Both the position numbers and the translations under genes were made by a program. This document shows positions 1 to 8,214 of a DNA stretch of 64,000 bases, in pieces (the first letter of the stretch is position 1; every line of letters begins with the position of its first letter). The stretch spans positions 682,001-746,000 of the forward strand of contig NZ_CP170642.1 in NCBI RefSeq assembly GCF_042926695.1. Direction: 5' to 3'. This stretch comes from Lonepinella koalarum (lineage in GTDB: Bacteria; Pseudomonadota; Gammaproteobacteria; Enterobacterales; Pasteurellaceae). The notes under the pieces were generated by a model. That model did no database searches. It saw nothing but the letters and a program-made list of their open reading frames with translations, and was not told where the DNA came from.

Positions 1-189
1 ACCATTATAAGTAATGCCTAAATCACCTTTAAGCAAACTTCCCACATAACTCACATAACCAGAAAAAAAGTACGGTTGAGAAAATGAAATATTGGATGGA
101 TCACGCATAAAAATGCTGTAGCTCACCAATGACAACAAAAACAGGTTAATAAAGATCAGAAAAATACGGCGACAGAAAGCGTATATCAT
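1..189 (-). CDS. sapB: SapB, peptide ABC transporter permease (N-terminal part only)
   Basis: This is the first 63 codons of an inner-membrane permease that runs off the window edge. Its ATG overlaps the sapA stop (ATGA), which indicates translational coupling. The visible product begins MIYAFCRRIFLIFINLFLLS, a positively charged start followed by a hydrophobic first membrane segment, as in DppB/SapB permeases. Assignment as SapB rests mainly on its position directly behind sapA. The sap system imports antimicrobial peptides, and in Haemophilus also haem, for degradation or use in the cytoplasm. The rest of the operon (sapC, D, F) should lie beyond the left edge. Confidence 0.8.
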   Translation of the reverse strand, partial: MIYAFCRRIFLIFINLFLLSLVSYSIFMRDPSNISFSQPYFFSGYVSYVGSLLKGDLGITYNG

Positions 190-1880
190 TTTTTGCCTCT
201 GATGGATAATTTTTCAAAGTTAATATTACCAAAAGGCGATACATCAATCCCTCTCACTTGCGCATTGGAAATTAACAAACGTTTGATATTGGCAATCGGG
301 AAAATCGGTAATTCCGTTAAGATTTCTTGTTGAGCAGAGTAATAATCCGATGCCCGCATATCAATATTATGGTGAATTAAGGCAAAATCTAACAAACTAT
401 CAAATTTAGGTGAACACCAGTTAGATAAATTAGTGATTTCATTGACAGTATTACAACTTAAAATAGGACGTAAAAAACTATCAGGATCTAAATGACTGGT
501 GAGCCAACCGCTTAAGATTAGATCATAATCCTCAGTTTTATTATTGAGATTTCGCATTAAAAAGTTACGAGAAACCGACCGCACTTTCACGTTTACACCG
601 ACTTTTTCTAAGTCCGATTTAATCATTTCTGCCATTTTAATCGGAGACGGATTATACACTTGCTCTTGATCTACCACCCACATTTCCAACTTGAGATTTT
701 TATCCTGTAATACACTTTTTGCCTGTTGTGGATTATATTGATAAAGAAAACCACGACGCGAATTACTGGAGGCCCAAGATACCGGCGGAATAATACGGTT
801 AGCAATGGTAGCGGTATCATAATAAATATGTTTAATAATCCGTTCACGATTAATCGCTTGAGCAATGGCGTGGCGAGTATCTTTATCTTGCATAGCGGGA
901 CGTAAAAAATTAAACGCTAAATAAGATAAATTCATCCCATCCATCATAGTCATTTGAAAACGTTCACCATTATTTTTTAACAAACCTAATTGGCTTGGTT
1001 CGGGGAAACTGGCAATTTGACATTCATTGTTGAAAAATTTAGCTAAACGTCCCGTTTTATCGGTAGAGAGGTCGATAACAATATGGGGAATAGACGGTTT
1101 TTTACCCCAGTAATGGGAATGACGTTGTAAGCGAATATATTGACTACGGAAATAATCTTTTACTTGATATGCTCCCGTTCCCACCGGTAATTCATCCAGC
1201 TGACTAAGATTATCGTCCGCATTGAGTTGTAGCGCATATTCTTGCGATAAAATCACCGCATATTGGCTGGCGAGATGAGATAATACTGATGCATCTGGGG
1301 CGAACAGTTCAATTTTCACTGTATAAGGATCAATAGATTCTACTTGTTTAATTTTCTGGTTTAATTTCACGCTTTCAAAATATGGAAAGCGAGCCTTTTT
1401 CGCCAGTTCGTGGAAAATCTGATATTGCCGATTCACATTTTCGTTGCTGTCGGCTGCAAATTCAGGCAAAGACGTATTATGCCCTAGCACGCGATTTAAC
1501 GAGAAAACCACATCATCTGCATTAAGATTGCGGGTTGGGGTAAACCAAGCGGTGTGATGAAACTGTACGCCCCTACGCAAATTAATCATAATGGTTTTGC
1601 CGTCCGCTGAAATACTATAAGATTGCGCCAGTGACGGTTCGACTTTGGCACTATTGTTATGCGGTTCAAATAATTTATTATAGATTTGTTCGGTCACCAC
1701 ATTCATACTGGTGCCAGCATCTGCCGTTTGGGGGTTAAAAGAAAACCCACTGGCATTAGTACAGTAAATTAAACCATTATCTGTTATAATTTCAGGCACT
1801 TTTGGGGCGGAGAATGCCGTATGCGTTGTGCTTAGTAGCCAAAGCAATAGAAAAAAACGAAAGATACGGAAACGCAACAT
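186..1880 (-). CDS. sapA: SapA, periplasmic peptide-binding protein of the Sap transporter
   Basis: SapA is a family 5 extracellular solute-binding protein of about 564 residues that captures cationic antimicrobial peptides (and haem in Haemophilus) and delivers them to the SapBC permease. I chose the ATG at 1880 because it is followed by a clear signal peptide (MLRFRIFRFF, a Leu-rich core, then cleavage near AFSA). A TTG 60 bases upstream in the same frame would put 20 extra polar residues before it. The mature protein starts near PKVPEIITDNGLIYC and shows typical DppA/OppA-like text. The upstream 77-base gap is shared with the divergent ycjX, so this spacer must carry both promoters. Confidence 0.88.
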   Translation of the reverse strand: MLRFRIFRFFLLLWLLSTTHTAFSAPKVPEIITDNGLIYCTNASGFSFNPQTADAGTSMNVVTEQIYNKLFEPHNNSAKVEPSLAQSYSISADGKTIMINLRRGVQFHHTAWFTPTRNLNADDVVFSLNRVLGHNTSLPEFAADSNENVNRQYQIFHELAKKARFPYFESVKLNQKIKQVESIDPYTVKIELFAPDASVLSHLASQYAVILSQEYALQLNADDNLSQLDELPVGTGAYQVKDYFRSQYIRLQRHSHYWGKKPSIPHIVIDLSTDKTGRLAKFFNNECQIASFPEPSQLGLLKNNGERFQMTMMDGMNLSYLAFNFLRPAMQDKDTRHAIAQAINRERIIKHIYYDTATIANRIIPPVSWASSNSRRGFLYQYNPQQAKSVLQDKNLKLEMWVVDQEQVYNPSPIKMAEMIKSDLEKVGVNVKVRSVSRNFLMRNLNNKTEDYDLILSGWLTSHLDPDSFLRPILSCNTVNEITNLSNWCSPKFDSLLDFALIHHNIDMRASDYYSAQQEILTELPIFPIANIKRLLISNAQVRGIDVSPFGNINFEKLSIRGKK

Positions 1881-1956
1881 TGTTAGCCTAAATGAAATTA
1901 TATGTGATAAATTAGCCTTAATTTTATAAGATTTAGACAAAGATTAAAAACAAAAT

Positions 1957-3366
1957 ATGTTAAATACGTTACAAAAAGAAATGAATCAATTTATTAACCG
2001 CGGTTTAGATCGCAGTTTACGTCTTGCCGTGACAGGGTTAAGTCGTAGCGGTAAAACTGCTTTTATTACCAGTTTAATCAATCAGTTATTACATATTAAT
2101 CGGGTTGATAATAGTCATTTACCGCTGTTTGATCCGGCTCGAAATTTACGCGTCTTAGGGGTAAAACGTATTGCTCAACTGGATCTAAGCATTCCACGCT
2201 TTGAATATGAACGGAATTTAAACGAACTGCAACAAAAACCACCGCACTTTCCGCAATCTACTCGTGGCGTGAGTGAAACAAGGCTCGCTATTCGCTATCA
2301 ACGCCAGAGCGGTTTAATGAGTTATTTAAAAGAAACCGGTACATTGTATTTGGATATTTTTGATTATCCGGGGGAATGGTTGCTTGATTTGCCATTGCTT
2401 GCTTTAAGTTATCAACAATGGTCGCAAGAATTATCTCAACTGTTTAATGATAAACGGAAAAATCTTGCTCAACCTTGGCTGGCAAAAGTGGCAAAATTAG
2501 ATTTAACCGCGCTTGCCAATGAAGATGTATTAGCGCAAATTGCACAAGATTACACGGATTATTTGCAAGCGTGTAAAGAGCGGGGATTGCACTTTATTCA
2601 ACCGGGGAGATTTGTCTTGCCTGCAGAATTGGAGGGAGCACCAGCCTTGCAATTTTTCCCCTTGTTAGAGCTGACTACAGAACAATGGGAACAATTAAAA
2701 AACAATGCAAATTCAAAAAGTTATTTTTCGGTATTAGTTCAGCGTTATGAATATTATCGACATAAAATTGTGAAAAAATTCTATCAAGATTATTTCGCTA
2801 ACTTTGATCGTCAAGTGATTTTAGCCGATTGCTTAACACCGTTAAACCACAGTCGGCAAGCCTTTGATGATATGCGTGAGGGGTTAACTCAACTGTTTAA
2901 AAACTTCCATTATGGTAAACGCCATCTGTTAACTCGCTTATTTTCGCCACGCATTGATAAATTAATGTTTATTGCCACCAAAGCAGATCATATTACTAGC
3001 GATCAGGTGCCAAATTTAATCAGTTTAATGCGACATTTGGTGCAAAAAGGTGGGAGCTATGTGGAGTTTGAGGGGATTGAAACTGAGTATAGTGCCATTG
3101 CATCTATTCGAGCAACACAACAAGTGAACGTCACCCAAAATGGTCAGAAATTCAAAGCTATTCAAGGGATACGTTCTAGTGATTTACAACAGGTCACGGT
3201 TTTTCCAGGTTCTGTGCCGATGAAGGTGCCAAATGAAGCATTTTGGCAAACCAACAAATTTGAATTTGACCAGTTTGAACCACAACCCCTTGAACCGGGT
3301 GAAAATATACCGCACTTACGGATGGATACAGTGTTGCAGTTTCTATTAGGGGATAAGCTGGATTAA
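1957..3366 (+). CDS. ycjX: YcjX family P-loop NTPase (DUF463)
   Basis: This 469-residue protein has a Walker A motif, GLSRSGKTA, at residues 27-35, and the family signature region DIFDYPGEW near residues 130-138. The YcjX family is a conserved gammaproteobacterial P-loop protein. Its biochemical role is not firmly known, but it is stress-linked and co-transcribed with a membrane partner in enterobacteria. Here it is followed after 56 bases by ycjF and then tyrR, the same order as in E. coli (ycjX-ycjF-tyrR). A USS lies in the coding sequence near 2241 and another near the 3' end at about 3309. Length matches the family. Confidence 0.9.
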   Translation: MLNTLQKEMNQFINRGLDRSLRLAVTGLSRSGKTAFITSLINQLLHINRVDNSHLPLFDPARNLRVLGVKRIAQLDLSIPRFEYERNLNELQQKPPHFPQSTRGVSETRLAIRYQRQSGLMSYLKETGTLYLDIFDYPGEWLLDLPLLALSYQQWSQELSQLFNDKRKNLAQPWLAKVAKLDLTALANEDVLAQIAQDYTDYLQACKERGLHFIQPGRFVLPAELEGAPALQFFPLLELTTEQWEQLKNNANSKSYFSVLVQRYEYYRHKIVKKFYQDYFANFDRQVILADCLTPLNHSRQAFDDMREGLTQLFKNFHYGKRHLLTRLFSPRIDKLMFIATKADHITSDQVPNLISLMRHLVQKGGSYVEFEGIETEYSAIASIRATQQVNVTQNGQKFKAIQGIRSSDLQQVTVFPGSVPMKVPNEAFWQTNKFEFDQFEPQPLEPGENIPHLRMDTVLQFLLGDKLD

Positions 3367-3422
3367 AAATGTAGGGGAGCAGCTATGTCCGTTTCTATGA
3401 CAATAAGGTTTAAGGATAATAA

Positions 3423-4502
3423 ATGAACGATAAAATAATATTTGATGATATTCAACAAACAGAACAAGCACAGTTCTTTCAAGCCAAACAAGAGTTTAAC
3501 CAAGAAAATGTTGAAATTGAAATAGATCAAGAACCCTTAGAGGGTGAGTTACTGGATGAAAAATTTGAACAGGCGATTGGTGCAAAATCTAACTGGTGGA
3601 CAAGAGCTTTAATGATCGTTTTCAGCTTATTGCTGATCGCCATTGTGGCACAATCTATTCAATGGATGTTAGACACATGGCAACAACATCAATGGATTTA
3701 TTTTGTGTTTGCGTTGGTGAGTTTTTTTGTGGTGGTGCTCGGTTTAACGGCAATAGGCAAAGAATTTTTACGCCTACGGAATTTGCGCCAACATCTGTTA
3801 ATGCAAAAACAAAGTGCTGATTGGCAAATGGAGCCAAGTAAAAGTGCGGTGCAATTTAGCCAAGATTTATCAAATGAAGAAAGCCAACAATTCTGCTTAA
3901 ATGTAGCCAAAGCGATGCAACTCGATCTTGAACACCCGACGATTGTACAATGGCAAAAACAGCTTTCTGAAAGTCATCATGCTCAAGAAGTCGGCTTTTT
4001 GTTTAGCCAAACTGTGATGCAACCCTTTGATAAAAAGGCAAAACAGTTAATCACCAAAAATGCTATTGAAAGTGCCGTAGTGATTGCGGTAAGTCCTTTA
4101 GCCGTGGTAGATACCTTTTTTATGGCGTGGCGGAATATTCGTTTAATAAATCAAATTGCTCGTTTATATGGTATTGAACTTGGCTATTTTAGTCGCTTAC
4201 GTTTAATGAAATTGGTGTTAATGAATATGGCATTAACGGGTGCAACGGAGCTTATTCAAGAAGTTGGGATGGACTGGCTTTCACAAGATGTGATGGCAAA
4301 ACTTTCTGCTCGAGTAGGACAAGGTATTGGCGCAGGGTTATTAACCGCTCGATTAGGCATTAAAACCATGGAATTTTGCCGACCATTAGCCTTTCAAAAA
4401 GGAGAGAAACCACGTTTGAGCCATATTCATCGGGAAGTATTAAGTCATTTGAAATCGACGGTTTTGAATACGAGTAAGATCACGAAAAAGGAAAAATTGT
4501 AA
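3423..4502 (+). CDS. ycjF: YcjF, UPF0283 inner-membrane protein
   Basis: This 359-residue protein has an acidic N-terminal region of about 55 residues, then two hydrophobic segments near residues 60-80 and 90-112, and a second hydrophobic stretch around 215-235 followed by the conserved C-terminal UPF0283 region. The start at 3423 is supported by AAGGATAATAA just upstream. It belongs to the YcjF/TIGR01620 family. The function is unknown, but the constant pairing with ycjX suggests that the two act together at the inner membrane. A USS is embedded at about 3842. Confidence 0.87.
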   Translation: MNDKIIFDDIQQTEQAQFFQAKQEFNQENVEIEIDQEPLEGELLDEKFEQAIGAKSNWWTRALMIVFSLLLIAIVAQSIQWMLDTWQQHQWIYFVFALVSFFVVVLGLTAIGKEFLRLRNLRQHLLMQKQSADWQMEPSKSAVQFSQDLSNEESQQFCLNVAKAMQLDLEHPTIVQWQKQLSESHHAQEVGFLFSQTVMQPFDKKAKQLITKNAIESAVVIAVSPLAVVDTFFMAWRNIRLINQIARLYGIELGYFSRLRLMKLVLMNMALTGATELIQEVGMDWLSQDVMAKLSARVGQGIGAGLLTARLGIKTMEFCRPLAFQKGEKPRLSHIHREVLSHLKSTVLNTSKITKKEKL

Positions 4503-4570
4503 AGATTAATTGACGGGTTAGAATTTTTAGTTTACATTCTAAGAATCCATTCTATAAAGAGAGCGCAAAA

Positions 4571-5542
4571 ATGACTGAAAATTCACCGCACTTTATGCCA
4601 ACTTTTGCCGATATTGTCGCTTATAGCGACGCAATGCAAGCTTTAGTGACAAAAGCTAAAAAATTTGCTTTGCTTAACGTCCCGTTATTAATTCAAGGGG
4701 AAACCGGTACGGGTAAGGATTTGCTTGCCAAAGCTTGTCATCAAGAAAGTAAACGCAGAGCGAACAAATTTATTGCGGTGAATTGCGCGGGTTTACCCAC
4801 TGAAGATGCAGAAAGCGAAATGTTCGGGCAAGCCAAAGGGGATAAAACCAGTATTGGCTTTTTTGAATATGCAGACGGTGGCACGGTATTGTTAGACAGT
4901 GTGGCAGAATTATCTCTGCCATTACAGGCGAAATTACTCCGTTTCTTAACCGACGGTACATTCCGCCGAGTGGGTGAAGAACAGGAACATTATGCTGATG
5001 TTCGCGTGATCTGCACAGCACAACAATCTTTACAATATGCCGTGCAACAAGGCAAAGTGCGTAGTGATTTATTTCATCGCTTAAATGTCTTAACCCTAGA
5101 CGTTCCGCCCCTACGTGAACGCCAGCAAGACATTCAACCTCTTACACAATTATTTATTCAGCAAATTAGCCAGCATTTGCATATTTCTACCCCGCAGTTT
5201 AGCCCTGATTTTATTGATTATTTACAGCATTATGAGTGGACTGGTAATGTACGGGAATTGTACAATGCGTTATATCGTGCTTGTTCACTGGCAGAAAATG
5301 ACCAACTAAGTATTCAAGGGTTAAATCTTGCCGAAAAAGTTCTCATGGGTGTTGAGCATACTATATTTTCAATAGATCAATTTGATAACCAAACGCTCGA
5401 TCAAATTATGGCAAAGTTTGAATCTCAGGTATTAAATGAATTTTATCAGAAATACCCGAGCACCAGAAAATTAGCTAATCGATTAGGATTGTCACATACC
5501 GCTATTGCGAATAAGTTAAAGGCTTATGGGATTGGAAAATAG
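4571..5542 (+). CDS. tyrR: TyrR, aromatic amino acid regulator, short Haemophilus-type form
   Basis: At 323 residues this is much shorter than E. coli TyrR (about 513). It lacks the N-terminal ACT and PAS domains and starts almost directly with the AAA+ domain. Walker A is GETGTGKD at residues 43-50 and Walker B is around TVLLDSVAEL. The GAFTGA loop that contacts sigma-54 is absent (MFGQAKG instead), as expected for TyrR, which works with sigma-70. A C-terminal helix-turn-helix (RKLANRLGLSHTAIANKLKA) binds DNA. The known H. influenzae TyrR is similarly short, so this is the family form and not a truncation. It is convergent with hflX, whose last base is adjacent. Confidence 0.9.
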   Translation: MTENSPHFMPTFADIVAYSDAMQALVTKAKKFALLNVPLLIQGETGTGKDLLAKACHQESKRRANKFIAVNCAGLPTEDAESEMFGQAKGDKTSIGFFEYADGGTVLLDSVAELSLPLQAKLLRFLTDGTFRRVGEEQEHYADVRVICTAQQSLQYAVQQGKVRSDLFHRLNVLTLDVPPLRERQQDIQPLTQLFIQQISQHLHISTPQFSPDFIDYLQHYEWTGNVRELYNALYRACSLAENDQLSIQGLNLAEKVLMGVEHTIFSIDQFDNQTLDQIMAKFESQVLNEFYQKYPSTRKLANRLGLSHTAIANKLKAYGIGK

Positions 5543-6928
5543 TTAATCCATCTTTTCTGCTTGGTTGAATGCTTGTAGTTCTGCAAACTTTTTCATCAAT
5601 TTCATCCATTCTACCTGATCAATTGCAACGTTAAGTTGGTATTCGCCAAGCTCATTAACTTGTTCTTGTCTCACACAATCTAACTGATAAAAAGCGTGGC
5701 GGATTTTGCCTTGATTTGGAGATAATCTGATCGTGAGCGATAAAATGGTATTTTTTAAGCGTTGTCGAATGGCATCAAATAATAATTCCATTCCAATCCC
5801 CGATTGGGCGGCAAGATAAACAGCAATTGGCTGGTTTTCATCATTATATTCAATATGTGGAACAACATTTTCTAGCTTATCAATTTTATTATAAACTAAT
5901 AAAGTAGGGACGTTATCCGCGTTGATCTCTTGTAATACCTCATTTACTGCCTGAATATTTTCCAGTTTACGACTGTCCGCACTGTCTATAACATGCAGTA
6001 ATAAACTTGCCTCGGTAGTTTCTTGTAAGGTGGATTTAAAGGCGGATACTAAATCATGGGGAAGTTCTCGCACAAAGCCGACGGTATCGGCTAAAATAGT
6101 GGTTCCTACATCTTGAATTTGTAATCGGCGTAAGGTTGGATCAAGCGTTGCAAACAGTTGATCCGCCACGTACACATTGGCTTGCGTTATTTGATTAAAC
6201 AGGGTGGATTTGCCAGCATTGGTATAGCCGACTAAAGAAATGCTAGGAATATCCGCTTTTTGCCGCGTTTGACGATTTTGGTTACGTTGTTTGGCTACTT
6301 TTTCTAAGCGATTTTGTAATTGAGCAAGACGAACTTTGATTAAACGGCGATCTGTTTCTAATTGGGTTTCTCCCGGTCCACGTAAACCTACCGCCCCTTT
6401 CTGTTGATCTAAGCCTGTTTTTCGGCGAACGAGACGCGTAGATAAATGCTTGAGTTGAGCTAATTCTACTTGCAATTTTCCTTCGTGAGATCTGGCCCGT
6501 TGCGCAAAAATATCTAAAATTAATCCGGTACGATCGACTACTCGGCATTGGCATAGACTTTCTAGATTTCGAGTTTGAGCTGGGGATAGCTGATGATTGA
6601 CTAAAATGACATTGGCATTGTGCAGTTCAACTGCTTGAGCAATTTCTTCCGCTTTGCCTTGCCCCACAAAATATTTGGCTTGTGGTGTGCAACGCGCCGT
6701 GGTGATCACTTGAGCGATTTCCACTTGAGCCGATTTTGCCAGTAGCTGAAATTCGTTGAGGTCGTCAAGGTTTTTATTTTGTGAGAAAAAGACGTGTACA
6801 ATGATCGCCTTATCTTGTGCAGCGGAATGAATTTCAGGGCGAGGAAGTGCGGTGAAAATGTTATGATTTTCCACCGCACTTTGCTGATGATTGAATGTGA
6901 TATTCGGTTGGAGCAAATAGTCTGTCAA
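5543..6928 (-). CDS. hflX: HflX, ribosome-associated GTPase with N-terminal extension
   Basis: HflX is a TRAFAC GTPase that binds the 50S subunit and helps split stalled ribosomes. The G1 motif GYTNAGKS lies near residues 232-239, and the N-terminal HflX domain precedes it (RVVDRTGLILDIFAQRAR, GLRGPGETQLETDRR). There is no ATG early in this frame. The first candidate is a TTG at 6928, two bases after the hfq stop and with GGAA upstream; a GTG at codon 18 is an alternative. Compared with E. coli HflX, the product carries about 35 extra N-terminal residues, and this extension contains an inverted pair of uptake sequences. The gene follows hfq directly, as in hfq-hflX of enterobacteria. Confidence 0.88.
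   Translation of the reverse strand: MTDYLLQPNITFNHQQSAVENHNIFTALPRPEIHSAAQDKAIIVHVFFSQNKNLDDLNEFQLLAKSAQVEIAQVITTARCTPQAKYFVGQGKAEEIAQAVELHNANVILVNHQLSPAQTRNLESLCQCRVVDRTGLILDIFAQRARSHEGKLQVELAQLKHLSTRLVRRKTGLDQQKGAVGLRGPGETQLETDRRLIKVRLAQLQNRLEKVAKQRNQNRQTRQKADIPSISLVGYTNAGKSTLFNQITQANVYVADQLFATLDPTLRRLQIQDVGTTILADTVGFVRELPHDLVSAFKSTLQETTEASLLLHVIDSADSRKLENIQAVNEVLQEINADNVPTLLVYNKIDKLENVVPHIEYNDENQPIAVYLAAQSGIGMELLFDAIRQRLKNTILSLTIRLSPNQGKIRHAFYQLDCVRQEQVNELGEYQLNVAIDQVEWMKLMKKFAELQAFNQAEKMD
6845..6881. repeat. Inverted USS pair inside the 5' coding region of hflX
   Basis: AAGTGCGGT at 6845-6853 and ACCGCACTT at 6873-6881 form a stem that continues through AAAAT/ATTTT with one bulged base. 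Paired USS normally sit between genes as terminators. Here the pair lies within hflX codons, encoding SAVENHNIFTAL, and is not followed by a T-run on the minus strand, so termination is unlikely. Confidence 0.85.
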
Positions 6929-6930
6929 TC

Positions 6931-7206
6931 TTATTCCGTCGGGGTTTCCGTTTCAGGTTGTGGTGCGTTTTGGTATTGCTGTGCATTATTATTATGATGC
7001 GATACTGAACGAGCAGGTACAACCGTTGAAATAGCGTGTTTATACACCATTTGATTCACCGTATTTTTTAACAAAATCACAAATTGATCGAAAGATTCAA
7101 TTTGCCCTTGTAGTTTGATACCGTTGACTAAATAAATTGAAACCGGAATACGCTCACGACGGAGTGCGTTTAAGTAAGGATCTTGTAATGATTGCCCTTT
7201 TGCCAT
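6931..7206 (-). CDS. hfq: Hfq, RNA chaperone
   Basis: This 91-residue Hfq has the Sm1 and Sm2 motifs (NGIKLQGQIESFDQFVIL, then MVYKHAISTVVP with the YKH uridine-binding signature). A polar C-terminal tail rich in His, Asn, Gln and Pro follows. Hfq forms a hexamer that pairs small RNAs with mRNAs. I placed the start at MAKGQSLQDP (7206), which has AAGAAGGAAAATAAA upstream; an in-frame codon 12 residues earlier adds Lys/Asn-rich sequence not seen in the family. It lies between miaA and hflX, the standard gammaproteobacterial order. It is relevant to the candidate small RNA near 51.9 kb. Confidence 0.96.
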   Translation of the reverse strand: MAKGQSLQDPYLNALRRERIPVSIYLVNGIKLQGQIESFDQFVILLKNTVNQMVYKHAISTVVPARSVSHHNNNAQQYQNAPQPETETPTE

Positions 7207-7266
7207 TTTATTTTCCTTCTTATTATTGTTATACGTTAGCACGTTTTGGCTAACTATCTCACTATA

Positions 7267-8205
7267 TCAATTTTGCATAGCAAGATCAAAGGCTTGTTGT
7301 ACCTTTTGAAGATTTTGTTCATTTTCTAAGCTATCTAGCCATTGAATAGGGGTTTTCCAGCCACGTAACCAAGTAATTTGTCGTTTGGCAAGCTGTCTTG
7401 TGGCACAAATTCCACGATAAATCGCTTCATTTAAATCATAATCACCACGTAAATGTTCCCACATTTGACGATAACCTACGCAACGAATAGAGGGTAAATG
7501 AATATTTAAATCAGATCGAGCATACAGTTTTTCCACTTCTTCCTGAAAACCTTGTTTAATCATGTTGTGAAAACGCTGTTCAATACGTTGATGTAATATG
7601 CCACGATCTTCAGGGGCGATGGCAAATTGCAAGAGATGATAGGGGAGTGATTCACCTTTTTGTTCAGTCAATTCAGTTAACGATTTTCCGGTTAAATAAA
7701 ACACCTCTAAAGCGCGATTAATGCGTTGGCTATCATTGGGGTTAATGCGTTGTGCAGAAATGGGATCGATTTGAGCCAGTTCTTGATGTAAACTCGTCCA
7801 TCCCCGTTGTTCTGCTTTATTTTCAATTTTTTGACGTATATTTTCATCAGCATTAGGCAACGGTGAAAGTCCTTCTAATAAGGCTTTGTAATACAGCATT
7901 GTGCCCCCCACTAATAAAGGAATTTTGCCTTGATGGGTAATTTCCGCCATTTCGCGCAAAGCATCGGTGCGGAAATTCATGGCAGAATAGCTTTCTGCGG
8001 GATCAAGAATATCAATTAAACGATGTGGGGCCAGATTTAATTCTGCGGCACTCGGTTTGGCTGTACCGATGTCCATTCCTTTATAAATTAACGCACTATC
8101 TACGCTGATAATTTCTACCGGCAAAGTTTGATATAAGCGAATGGCTAAATCGGTTTTCCCCGATGCAGTAGGACCCATGAGAAAAATGGCAGTAGGTTTT
8201 GACAT
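7267..8205 (-). CDS. miaA: MiaA, tRNA dimethylallyltransferase
   Basis: MiaA transfers a dimethylallyl group to A37 of tRNAs reading UNN codons. The 312-residue product starts MSKPTAIFLMGPTASGKTDL, with the P-loop GPTASGKT at residues 11-18, and carries the family motifs VDSALIYKGMDIGTAKP and LVGGTMLYYKALLEG. It lies 9 bases after mutL and 60 bases before hfq on the same strand, as in the E. coli amiB-mutL-miaA-hfq-hflX superoperon. Confidence 0.96.
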   Translation of the reverse strand: MSKPTAIFLMGPTASGKTDLAIRLYQTLPVEIISVDSALIYKGMDIGTAKPSAAELNLAPHRLIDILDPAESYSAMNFRTDALREMAEITHQGKIPLLVGGTMLYYKALLEGLSPLPNADENIRQKIENKAEQRGWTSLHQELAQIDPISAQRINPNDSQRINRALEVFYLTGKSLTELTEQKGESLPYHLLQFAIAPEDRGILHQRIEQRFHNMIKQGFQEEVEKLYARSDLNIHLPSIRCVGYRQMWEHLRGDYDLNEAIYRGICATRQLAKRQITWLRGWKTPIQWLDSLENEQNLQKVQQAFDLAMQN

Positions 8206-8214
8206 TGTTATTCC

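Noticed and set aside
1881..1940. Upstream TTG start for SapA
   Set aside because: It would put 20 polar residues in front of a normal signal peptide; the ATG at 1880 fits secretion better.
4520..4570. TyrR box (TGTAAA-N6-TTTACA) in front of tyrR
   Set aside because: Only a half-site is present; the second arm is missing, so autoregulation cannot be claimed.
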